Origin: Gemmatimonadota bacterium
Lineage (GTDB): Bacteria > Gemmatimonadota > Gemmatimonadetes > Gemmatimonadales > GWC2-71-9
Assembly (NCBI GenBank): GCA_029862935.1
Contig: JAOTWK010000148.1
Coordinates: 1-7,971, forward strand
DNA: 7,971 bases
Direction of reading: 5' to 3'
The position numbers were made by a program, and so were the translations under genes. Below are positions 1 through 5,182 of the stretch, piece after piece (position 1 is the stretch's first letter; the number at the start of each line of letters is the position of its first letter). Below the pieces are notes generated by a model. That model did not search any database, had not been told where the DNA came from, and saw only the letters and a list, made by a program, of their open reading frames with translations.

Positions 1-1
1 C

Positions 2-2299
2 GAGGGTGGGGTATACCGCTCGGATGACGGCGGGAAGACATGGACCCGGACCAACGAGGAGCGGAGACTGAGACAGCGTGCGTTCTACTACACGCGTGTC
101 TATGCGGATCCAGAGAATCCGGACGTGATGTACGCGCTCAACACGGGATTCTATCGCTCGCAGGACGGAGGAAAGACGTTCCGTCGCATCTCGGTGCCCC
201 ACGGGGACAACCACGATCTGTGGATTGCGCCCAACGATCCGAATCGCATGATCGAGGCCAACGACGGTGGCGCCAACGTCTCGTTCAACGCCGGAGCAAC
301 GTGGACCGAACAGGATTATCCCACCGCGCAGTTCTACCGTGTCATGACGACCAACCACGAGCCGTATTTCATCTGCGGCGCGCAACAGGACAACTCGACG
401 GCGTGCATCCCGAGCCGCGGCTGGAATCACCTGGGTCGACAGGGTGGGGGATCCGGCCCGTTCTACTTCGCGCCGGGTGGCTGTGAGAGCGGATACATCG
501 CGAACAGTCCCGCAAACCCCAACATCTTCTACGCGGGGTGTTACGGGGGGAGTCTCAGCCGATTCGACTACCACACCGGCACGCGGCGTCAGATCAACGT
601 GTGGCCCGAGAACCCGATGGGGCAATCGTCCGAGGACTTGATCGAGCGCGTGCAATGGACGTTCCCAATCGTGTTCTCCCACCACGATCCCAATGTGCTG
701 TACACGGGAACGCAGAAGGTCTGGAAGACGACCAACGAAGGGCAGACGTGGACGGCGATCAGTTCAGATCTGACGCGTCACGCCCCGGAGACGATGGGCG
801 CGTCGGGCGGTCCGATCACGAAGGATCAGACCGGGGTCGAGACGTACGCCACAGTCTTTGCCATCGCGCCGTCGCACCACGACGCCAACGTGATCTGGGT
901 GGGGTCGGATGACGGGTACGTGCATGTGACGCGGGATGGCGGAGGGAGTTGGCAGAACGTGACGCCGCGTGACGCCCCCGACTTCATCCGCATCAACACG
1001 ATCGACGCCTCACCTACGGCCCCGGGGAAGGCGTATGTCGCGGGCATTCGCTATCTCGTGGACAACGATCGCGGGCCCTACATCTGGAAGACGGATGACT
1101 TCGGCGCGACATGGACCAAGATCGTGAACGGAATCCCTGCTGACGATTTCATCCGGGCCGTGCGGGAAGACCCCGCGCGCCCCGGTCTCCTGTACGCGGC
1201 GTCGGAGCGCACGGTCTACGTCTCGTGGGATGACGGGGGAAGCTGGCAGCCGTTGACGCTTGGTCTCCCCACCGTGCAGGTCTCGGACCTCGTAGTTGCA
1301 AACGACGACATCGTGATCGGGACGCACGGGCGCTCGTTTTGGTCGCTCAACGGGATCGGACCGCTCCGGCAGTTGAGTCCGCAGATCGCAGAGGCCATCG
1401 TGCACCTGTATGACCCGGCCGACGCTGTGCGCGGGGTGGATGGCGGTGTCCAGGTGGTGTACTACCTGAAGGAGACAGTGGATTCCTTGACCCTCGAGTT
1501 CCTGGACGCCGGCGGCACCGTCATCGACAGCTTTGTCGGGACGGCCGACGCAGGTGGAGAACGGGACGAGAGCGAGCCCAGTTTTGGGTTCGGGGGTGGT
1601 CGGCGGTCACCGTCAGTGGAGGCCGGCTCACACAGCTTCACCTGGAACATGCGGTACCCCGGATACACGGACTTCGATGGCCGAATCTTCTGGGCGGCCG
1701 GCAACTTCGGCCCGATGGCGGTACCGGGGTCGTATCGGGTGAGACTCATGACGGGAGAGGTTGTACAGACGCAGGACTTTGCCATCACGATGGATCCGCG
1801 GCTCGAGGAACAGGTCACTGTGGCACAGCTCGAGCAGCGATTCGACTTGGCTCTTGAGATCCGCGACCGTGTGAGCGATGCGAACGAAGCGGTGATCTGG
1901 ATTCGCGACATCAAGACCGCGATTGACGATCGACTGGAAGCCACGAGCGATCGCGCCGTCACGCGCCAGGCAGAGACGACGAAGTCGCGCTTGAGTGCCG
2001 TGGAGGGCGAGGTCTATCAGGTGCGCAACGAGAGCAATCAAGATCCGCTCAACTTCCCGATCAAGCTCAACAACAAGCTTGCGGCACTCATGGGGGTGGT
2101 GGAGAGTGGCGAGGCGCCCCCGACCGACCAGGCGGCTCAGGTGTATCAGCATCTGAGTGGGCTGCTGCAAACGCAGCTTGACCGACTGAATAGCATTGTG
2201 GAGACGGACTTGGGCCGCTTGAACACGCTGTTGGAGGCTCAGGGGCTCGAGCCGATCGAGGTAGAACGCCCGGTGCGTGGGGAGACAGCTGGGAGTTGA
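2..2299 (+). CDS. Sortilin/VPS10-like Asp-box (BNR) repeat beta-propeller protein, N-terminus outside the window
   Basis: The frame is open from base 2 to the TGA at 2297-2299 (765 residues), and the start lies upstream of the window. Seven Asp-box motifs of the form S/T-x-(D/N)-x-G-x-T/S-W/F are visible, for example YRSDDGGKTW near the edge, YRSQDGGKTF about 50 residues in, then at bases 719-751, 919-951, 1078-1113 and 1213-1245. They mark the blades of a sialidase/sortilin-type propeller. The propeller closes with a THGRSFW motif near base 1322, typical of bacterial VPS10-domain 'glycosyl hydrolase' annotations. Next come a beta-rich segment (about 1450-1800, ending in PGSYRVRL) and a helical, charged tail (about 1800-2270) that may form a coiled coil. 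Family members are usually around 1000 residues, so about a quarter is missing, probably including a secretion signal. Asp-boxes are structural and no catalytic residues can be named, so enzymatic activity is not claimed. Base 2300 onward is repeat DNA. Confidence 0.9.
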   Translation, partial: EGGVYRSDDGGKTWTRTNEERRLRQRAFYYTRVYADPENPDVMYALNTGFYRSQDGGKTFRRISVPHGDNHDLWIAPNDPNRMIEANDGGANVSFNAGATWTEQDYPTAQFYRVMTTNHEPYFICGAQQDNSTACIPSRGWNHLGRQGGGSGPFYFAPGGCESGYIANSPANPNIFYAGCYGGSLSRFDYHTGTRRQINVWPENPMGQSSEDLIERVQWTFPIVFSHHDPNVLYTGTQKVWKTTNEGQTWTAISSDLTRHAPETMGASGGPITKDQTGVETYATVFAIAPSHHDANVIWVGSDDGYVHVTRDGGGSWQNVTPRDAPDFIRINTIDASPTAPGKAYVAGIRYLVDNDRGPYIWKTDDFGATWTKIVNGIPADDFIRAVREDPARPGLLYAASERTVYVSWDDGGSWQPLTLGLPTVQVSDLVVANDDIVIGTHGRSFWSLNGIGPLRQLSPQIAEAIVHLYDPADAVRGVDGGVQVVYYLKETVDSLTLEFLDAGGTVIDSFVGTADAGGERDESEPSFGFGGGRRSPSVEAGSHSFTWNMRYPGYTDFDGRIFWAAGNFGPMAVPGSYRVRLMTGEVVQTQDFAITMDPRLEEQVTVAQLEQRFDLALEIRDRVSDANEAVIWIRDIKTAIDDRLEATSDRAVTRQAETTKSRLSAVEGEVYQVRNESNQDPLNFPIKLNNKLAALMGVVESGEAPPTDQAAQVYQHLSGLLQTQLDRLNSIVETDLGRLNTLLEAQGLEPIEVERPVRGETAGS

Positions 2300-2301
2300 G
2301 G

Positions 2302-2351
2302 AGGGGCAGGAAGGGCAGGAGGGGCAGTACTGCGGCTACAGGGCGGCAGGG
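2302..2351 (+). repeat. Module A repeat: G-rich 9-base tandem units after a stop codon
   Basis: Three near-identical 9-base units lie at 2302-2310, 2311-2319 and 2320-2328 (aggggcagg, aagggcagg, aggggcagt), followed by a decayed G-rich stretch to 2351. The array starts two bases after the stop codon of the upstream gene, with the G-rich strand in the sense direction. Five runs of three or more G occur (2303-2306, 2313-2315, 2321-2324, 2341-2343, 2349-2351), so the transcript could form a G-quadruplex; that is an inference. The same unit recurs at 2859, 4297 and, inverted, around 5140-5182. Confidence 0.8.
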
Positions 2352-2358
2352 CTGAACC

Positions 2359-2480
2359 AGACGACTGAGACGACTCGGACGACGACGACCGATGGCCGAA
2401 CCGGACGACTCTGACGACGAGGACGACTGCTAGGACGACTGCGACAACGGCAGCGCGGACGATTGCCACGACGAACTACG
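2359..2480 (+). repeat. Module B repeat: degenerate 9-base gacgac-type array
   Basis: The stretch is dominated by units close to gagacgact with a mostly 9-base spacing. It is regular at 2359-2390 and more degenerate toward 2480. Reading frames through it give only low-complexity Asp/Ser/Arg strings and have no ribosome site, so I regard it as non-coding. It lies between module A and module C in the 272-base gap between the propeller gene and the nfu-like gene. Cleaner copies are at 2929-2964 (inverted) and 4324-4359. Confidence 0.75.
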
Positions 2481-2509
2481 ACTGGCAGAGGGAACCACCG
2501 ATAGCTCAA

Positions 2510-2579
2510 GGCTCATGGCTGATGGCTGATGGCTGTAGGCTGACAGCTGAATAACTGAAAACTGAGAACCGATGACTGA
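2510..2579 (+). repeat. Module C repeat: heptanucleotide array running through the nfu-like start codon
   Basis: Ten 7-base units run in one phase from 2510 to 2579: ggctcat, ggctgat, ggctgat, ggctgta, ggctgac, agctgaa, taactga, aaactga, gaaccga, tgactga. The units diverge toward the 3' end. The ATG at 2572-2574 of the next gene straddles the last two units, so the leader and the first codons of that gene appear built from this repeat. A complementary five-unit copy lies at 3234-3268. Confidence 0.8.
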
Positions 2580-2859
2580 CTCAACCATTACTGACGACCG
2601 CATGTACGATCTCGTAGACGAGATCTTCCGTACGCAGGTCAATCCGGCAGTGGCGCAACACGGCGGACGCATCGATCTCATCGACGTGCAGCACGGAATC
2701 ATCGTCGTCCGCATGATGGGTGGGTGTCAGGGCTGTGGCATGGCGACCCAGACGCTGCGGCAAGGCATCGAAGCATCGCTCGAGCGAACGGTGCCAGGCT
2801 TCCGCGGCATTCAGGACATCACGGATCACGACGCCGGGACGAATCCGTATTACGAGTAG
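2572..2859 (+). CDS. NifU C-terminal-domain (Nfu-type) Fe-S cluster scaffold/carrier protein
   Basis: This 95-residue protein is a single NifU C-terminal domain. The family binds a 4Fe-4S cluster between two subunits through a C-x2-C motif and hands it to apo-proteins in the cytoplasm. The motif is GGCQGCGMA (Cys52, Cys55), preceded by the HGG...IDLIDVQHG strand-turn-strand and followed by TLRQGIEASL, the helix expected after the motif. The C-terminus DHDAGTNPYYE matches the ending of many short bacterial Nfu proteins. No A-type or NifU N-terminal domain is attached. No convincing Shine-Dalgarno sequence precedes ATG 2572; the upstream sequence is module C repeat. An in-frame ATG at 2602 (residue 11) would keep the whole domain and is a real alternative. 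The TAG stop is at once followed by module A repeat. Clients could include the Fe-S proteins nearby, but that is inference. Confidence 0.93.
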   Translation: MTDSTITDDRMYDLVDEIFRTQVNPAVAQHGGRIDLIDVQHGIIVVRMMGGCQGCGMATQTLRQGIEASLERTVPGFRGIQDITDHDAGTNPYYE

Positions 2860-2905
2860 GGGCAGGAGGGGTAGGAGGGGCAGAGGGGGACGGAAGGGGC
2901 AGAGG
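2859..2905 (+). repeat. Module A repeat with four G4 tracts (G-quadruplex motif)
   Basis: Five 9-base units follow in phase: 2859-2867 ggggcagga, 2868-2876 ggggtagga, 2877-2885 ggggcagag, 2886-2894 ggggacgga and 2895-2903 aggggcaga. The first G is the last base of the nfu-like TAG stop. G tracts at 2859-2862, 2868-2871, 2877-2880 and 2885-2889 are separated by 5, 5 and 4 bases, a strong quadruplex-forming pattern on the coding strand. This is the cleanest copy of module A in the window. Confidence 0.85.
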
Positions 2906-2923
2906 AGACCGAGCTGCCCCTTC
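2893..2923 (+). terminator. Hairpin of opposed A repeats, possible transcription terminator after the nfu-like gene
   Basis: A perfect 10-base-pair stem joins gaaggggcag (2893-2902) to ctgccccttc (2914-2923), with an 11-base loop. Only a weak T-containing stretch (ttatct) follows, so intrinsic termination would be imperfect. The right arm is the complement of module A, so the hairpin arises where a direct and an inverted repeat copy meet. A role in ending the nfu-like transcript before the tRNA promoter is plausible but inferred. Confidence 0.5.
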
Positions 2924-2928
2924 TTATC

Positions 2929-3008
2929 TAGTCGTCTTTGTCGTCGCAGTCGTCTGAGTCGTCTGTTCTGTTGCCCTCCCGCCCTGCTGCTTCTGCCTTC
3001 CACTTCCC
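2929..3008 (-). repeat. Inverted modules B and A
   Basis: Read on the minus strand, this is degenerate A-like sequence followed by four clean 9-base B units. On the plus strand the B units are tagtcgtct 2929-2937, ttgtcgtcg 2938-2946, cagtcgtct 2947-2955 and gagtcgtct 2956-2964, followed by a C/T-rich tract to about 3008. Together with the direct A copy at 2859 it forms a head-to-head arrangement between the nfu-like gene and the tRNA genes. I see no coding potential here. Confidence 0.75.
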
Positions 3009-3012
3009 TGTC

Positions 3013-3041
3013 TTGATTCCCTCTCCGACCCCCGGTATGTT
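3013..3041 (+). promoter_or_regulatory. Candidate sigma70-type promoter for the tRNA pair
   Basis: TTGATT (3013-3018) and TATGTT (3036-3041) are separated by exactly 17 bases, each matching the consensus hexamer at four of six positions. Initiation would fall near 3048, about 24 bases before the first tRNA base. The leader contains a small ggagg/cctcc inverted repeat (3053-3057 with 3065-3069). No competing promoter is obvious closer to the tRNA genes. Confidence 0.5.
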
Positions 3042-3071
3042 CCCCTCCCTTAGGAGGTTACGTCCCTCCGA

Positions 3072-3153
3072 GCCCTGGTGGTGAAACTGGTAGACACGCT
3101 GTCTTGAGGGGGCAGTGGCGCGAGCCGTCCCGGTTCGAATCCGGGCCAGGGCA
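3072..3153 (+). tRNA. tRNA-Leu (anticodon GAG)
   Basis: This folds as a class II tRNA. The acceptor stem gccctgg (3072-3078) pairs perfectly with ccagggc (3146-3152), with discriminator A at 3153. The D-arm contains ctggtaga. The anticodon stem ctgtc/ggcag encloses the loop ttgaggg (3104-3110) with anticodon GAG at 3106-3108, reading CUC/CUU. A long variable arm (3116-3128, ggc-gcga-gcc hairpin) is typical of leucine tRNA. The T-arm is cccgg-ttcgaat-ccggg (3129-3145). No 3' CCA is encoded, so it must be added after transcription. It is probably cotranscribed with the tRNA-Thr starting five bases downstream. Confidence 0.96.
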
Positions 3154-3158
3154 TGGCT

Positions 3159-3230
3159 GCCACCGTAGCTCAGCGGTAGAGCTCTCGATTCGTAATCGAG
3201 TGGTCGTCGGTTCGATTCCGACCGGTGGCT
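3159..3230 (+). tRNA. tRNA-Thr (anticodon CGT)
   Basis: This is a 72-base class I cloverleaf. The acceptor gccaccg (3159-3165) pairs with cggtggc (3223-3229), with discriminator T at 3230. The D-arm is gctc (3168-3171) with gagc (3179-3182). The anticodon stem ctcga/tcgag holds the loop ttcgtaa (3189-3195) with anticodon CGT at 3191-3193, decoding ACG. The T-arm is gtcgg-ttcgatt-ccgac (3206-3222). No CCA is encoded. Module C repeat begins four bases after its end, leaving almost no spacer before the converging gene on the minus strand. Confidence 0.96.
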
Positions 3231-3233
3231 CTC

Positions 3234-3268
3234 TGAGCTTTCAGCTCTCAGCTGTCAGCTTTCAGCTC
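3234..3268 (-). repeat. Module C repeat: five heptanucleotides overlapping a stop codon
   Basis: The plus-strand units are tgagctt 3234-3240, tcagctc 3241-3247, tcagctg 3248-3254, tcagctt 3255-3261 and tcagctc 3262-3268, the complement of the 2510-2579 array. The TGA stop of the minus-strand ferredoxin gene (3262-3264) and the two codons before it fall in the last unit. Apart from four bases next to the tRNA, the array fills the whole space between the converging tRNA-Thr and ferredoxin genes. Confidence 0.85.
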
Positions 3269-4218
3269 GTCAGGACGAGGGGTTCCCTGACGGGTGCTCC
3301 TTCCCCGATCTCGCGCACATCCAATGGAATACCCTTGCGCTCGTCGCGGACGAGTGCGATCGCCTCCGTGTCGCAATGCCCCTCACACACTCCGCATCCC
3401 ATGCACTTCTCCCATTCGACGCGAGCGCGGCCGTTGACGGATACCGCTTCGAACGGACAGGCTTCCTCGCAGGTACCGCAGGCGATGCAGGCCAACTCGT
3501 CGACCTCCGCGACGAAGCCGGACGACGCGACCATTGGGATGCCGTTCTTCACCATCGCCTCCAAGCCGCCGCAGCAGCAGGAGCAGCAATTACAGATGGC
3601 GTAGAAACGGTTGTCGCAGGCGTCCTTGAAGTACGCGGTGTGCACGTGGCCGCGCTCGTGTTCGGCCTCGAGGAGCGCCAGTGCTTCGTCTTGTGACACG
3701 CGTCGCGAGCGCTCTGGGTGGTGGTCTCGCGTGAACGACCCTTCTCCCACGATCATGCACACGTCCGTGGGTTGACATGGGTTCTCACGCGCGTGCCGGC
3801 ACGGACACTCGAGCAGCGTCACGGTGGGCGAAGCCTGGAGCACGATGTCGCGTGCGGTCGGGTAGGGGATCACCTGCTCCAAGTCGGTTCTCGCGATGTC
3901 GTGATCGAGTCGGATGATGGCGCAGGCCAGCTCGGTCGGCACGACCTTGCCGTGATAGTGGTCAGCCCACCACTGCTTGAAGCGCGGTGACATTCGCGGC
4001 ATTACGCGATGGACAAGGAAGCTGATGTACTGATACGGCCATCGCCCATAGACGTACCCGTGCAGCGCGTTGAGCAATGACCGATGGTGTCCGTTCTGCC
4101 CACGGCGATTGAGCGCCTTCCGGGTGGATGGCAGCATCAGATGGCCCCGCTCACCGATGATCCACAAGGCAGCAAGAGCCACGAACGGAACAGCCACGAG
4201 CGAAAGGAGCCAGAACAT
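3262..4218 (-). CDS. Membrane-anchored cysteine-rich protein with two C-terminal 4Fe-4S ferredoxin motifs
   Basis: I choose ATG 4216-4218 (318 residues) because AGGAG stands 7 bases upstream and the protein then begins directly with a hydrophobic helix (residues 1-22, MFWLLSLVAVPFV...). A TTG at 4255-4257 would add 13 residues. The middle carries two further cysteine groups: CPCRHARENPCQPTDVC (Cys138, 140, 148, 154) and CNCCSCCCGG (Cys209, 211, 212, 214, 215, 216). Two classic ferredoxin motifs follow: CIACGTCEEACP (Cys244-254) and CMGCGVCEGHC (Cys272-282). Similar CPCR...CNCC-x-CCC...ferredoxin proteins occur in diverse bacteria and archaea as '4Fe-4S binding protein'; to my knowledge their reaction is unknown. 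Electron transfer at the membrane is likely, and the extra cysteines may hold a further cluster. Its stop codon lies in repeat C and its upstream region is module A-B-D repeat. Confidence 0.88.
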   Translation of the reverse strand: MFWLLSLVAVPFVALAALWIIGERGHLMLPSTRKALNRRGQNGHHRSLLNALHGYVYGRWPYQYISFLVHRVMPRMSPRFKQWWADHYHGKVVPTELACAIIRLDHDIARTDLEQVIPYPTARDIVLQASPTVTLLECPCRHARENPCQPTDVCMIVGEGSFTRDHHPERSRRVSQDEALALLEAEHERGHVHTAYFKDACDNRFYAICNCCSCCCGGLEAMVKNGIPMVASSGFVAEVDELACIACGTCEEACPFEAVSVNGRARVEWEKCMGCGVCEGHCDTEAIALVRDERKGIPLDVREIGEGAPVREPLVLTS

Positions 4219-4289
4219 GGGCGTGCTCCTAAAGAGGTGAGGTGCCGTTACCGCCAAAGTGCGGAAAAGAGTGAGAAAGCGCTAGGTTG

Positions 4290-4447
4290 GTGGAGGGGGG
4301 CAGATGGGGCAGAGGGGGCAGGAGAGACGACTCGGACGACTGAGACGACTGAGACGACCAATTGGGACGCTCTTCTCCAACCGTCTTGGACCGTCCTAGA
4401 CCGTCTTGGACCGTCTCGCTGTTCTCGACCGTCCTTGACCGTCTCTG
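4290..4447 (+). repeat. Composite A-B-D repeat block
   Basis: Seven 9-base units run in one phase from 4297 to 4359: ggggcagat, ggggcagag and ggggcagga (module A), then gagacgact, cggacgact, gagacgact and gagacgacc (module B). A 20-base gap leads to module D, 10-base units accgtcttgg at 4380, 4390 and 4400, an 18-base variant at 4410, then accgtccttg at 4428 and accgtctctg at 4438. The shared phase of A and B suggests they are variants of one array. The block fills most of the gap between the divergent ferredoxin and small membrane protein genes. Any promoters for those genes are hidden in or next to it; I found no convincing one. Confidence 0.85.
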
Positions 4448-4502
4448 ATCTTCGAAACACCTGACTCCCCGTCGCGTAAGGTGACACGAGGAGGGAAATA
4501 CC

Positions 4503-4784
4503 ATGGACTTCGGAAATCTCATTTGGATTGCCGCAACCGGCGCGGCCAGTATCTGGGGTTACATCCAGACGCGACGCTTCGTGCGCCAGAAGCTCAGGTT
4601 TGTCGAACCGGTGCAGAAACCGGTGGCACCTGTTGTCGCCGGCGCGGCCGCGGCGCTCATCGCCGCACCTGTGGTGTGGCTGCTACCCTTTGTCGGTGTG
4701 GGGACGGCTGTCCTGTTCGGTGCCGGTGTCGGCGTCGGCGCGAGTCACGGCCAGAAGGACGTGAGACGGTTGCCTGGCGGCTAA
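4503..4784 (+). CDS. Small hydrophobic membrane protein of unknown function
   Basis: This is a 93-residue protein starting at ATG 4503, with gaggaggg about 6 bases upstream, one of the best ribosome sites in the window. Residues 4-20 (GNLIWIAATGAASIWGY) form one likely membrane helix. A basic stretch follows (TRRFVRQK, residues 23-30). A long Ala/Val/Gly-rich region at about 42-80 is enough for two more helices joined at a Leu-Pro. The tail is short and charged (GQKDVRRLPGG). The basic loop after helix 1 would stay cytoplasmic by the positive-inside rule. I do not recognise the family and see no catalytic motif. Codon use resembles the neighbours and the frame is intact, so it looks like a real gene. 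With the next gene it sits between inverted A-B-D repeat blocks. Confidence 0.8.
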   Translation: MDFGNLIWIAATGAASIWGYIQTRRFVRQKLRFVEPVQKPVAPVVAGAAAALIAAPVVWLLPFVGVGTAVLFGAGVGVGASHGQKDVRRLPGG

Positions 4785-4798
4785 GCATGCCATAAAAT
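4770..4798 (+). promoter_or_regulatory. Candidate promoter for the DRR-motif gene
   Basis: TTGCCT (4770-4775) and TAAAAT (4793-4798) are spaced by 17 bases; the -10 box matches consensus at five of six positions. The -35 box lies inside the last codons of the small membrane protein gene. Transcription would begin near 4805, about 20 bases before the TTG start or 60 before the ATG start of the next gene. This suggests the two small genes can be expressed separately. Confidence 0.5.
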
Positions 4799-4825
4799 GG
4801 GCTGCGACCGCTCGAGGCACCGATC

Positions 4826-5071
4826 TTGAAGGGTGGTGTCGACGTCCCTTCGACCGGAATCGGCATGAACAACGGGCCATTCGGCTTTGATGCATCACAG
4901 GAACGGCGTTCCGGCGATGACCGCCGTGCGCCGGGGGATCGTCGTGCGGGGACCGAGCGACGAAAAGAAGTGCGGCGCCGTCCACGCCCCACGACGAGCA
5001 CGGGACGCCGCCGGGGGAACGATAGGCGTGTTGGTGAACGGCGAAGCGGTCTGGATCGTCGGGTGGCCTAG
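4826..5071 (+). CDS. Small Arg-rich protein with repeated DRR/ERR motifs, function unknown
   Basis: This is 81 residues from TTG 4826 (GAGG 8 bases upstream) or 68 from ATG 4865, which has only a weak GGAA upstream; the start is uncertain. The C-terminal two thirds is a run of short motifs: ERRSGDDRRAPGDRRAGTERR, a linker rich in Arg and Pro, then GNDRRVGERRSGLDRRVA. Spacing between RR pairs is mostly 7-8 residues, which could place the charges on one face of a helix or in a disordered nucleic-acid- or lipid-binding tail. Similar RRSG-x-DRR strings occur in scattered bacterial proteins, including tails of signalling proteins, but I know of no assigned function. The only other long forward frame here lacks such periodicity, supporting this one. 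The stop (5069-5071) is followed within ten bases by inverted repeat D. Confidence 0.68.
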   Translation: MKGGVDVPSTGIGMNNGPFGFDASQERRSGDDRRAPGDRRAGTERRKEVRRRPRPTTSTGRRRGNDRRVGERRSGLDRRVA

Positions 5072-5077
5072 AATCAA

Positions 5078-5182
5078 GACGGGCCGAGACGGCCGAGGAC
5101 GGTCTAAGGGCGCCACACTCCTCGAGTCGTCTCAGTCGTCCCCCCTCTGCCCCCTCTGCGCCGTCTCCCCCTCCTACTCCCT
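5078..5182 (-). repeat. Composite A-B-D repeat block, inverted copy
   Basis: Read on the minus strand from 5182 downward, the order is G-rich module A (runs of three to six G at 5179-5181, 5167-5171, 5150-5154 and 5140-5145), two B units (plus-strand gagtcgtct 5124-5132, cagtcgtcc 5133-5141), then degenerate D units (accgtcctcg, gccgtctcgg, cccgtcttg) down to 5078. This is the same module order as at 4290-4447 in opposite orientation. Its A end abuts the TAG stop of the minus-strand epimerase-like gene (5183-5185), again G-rich in the sense of transcription. Confidence 0.8.

Noticed and set aside
2239..2469. Minus-strand frame rich in Ser and Val across the A/B repeats
   Set aside because: Its composition is explained by translating 9-base repeats, which keep any frame open. 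It overlaps the true gene end and has no ribosome site or recognisable domain.
3104..3604. Plus-strand frame covering both tRNA genes and the end of the ferredoxin-type gene
   Set aside because: It runs through two well-folded tRNAs and antisense to a protein with clear 4Fe-4S motifs, so it is a shadow frame.
4229..4522. Ser/Gln-rich minus-strand frames upstream of the ferredoxin-type gene
   Set aside because: These too are translations of module A-B-D repeats and give only low-complexity strings.
2302..5182. CRISPR array
   Set aside because: The units are 7-10 bases, tandem without unique spacers of constant length, scattered between genes, and no cas genes are present.
4290..5182. Insertion sequence or transposon
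   Set aside because: No transposase or integrase is encoded and no target-site duplication is clear at the ends. Only the inverted repeat layout is notable, and it is reported as a finding instead.
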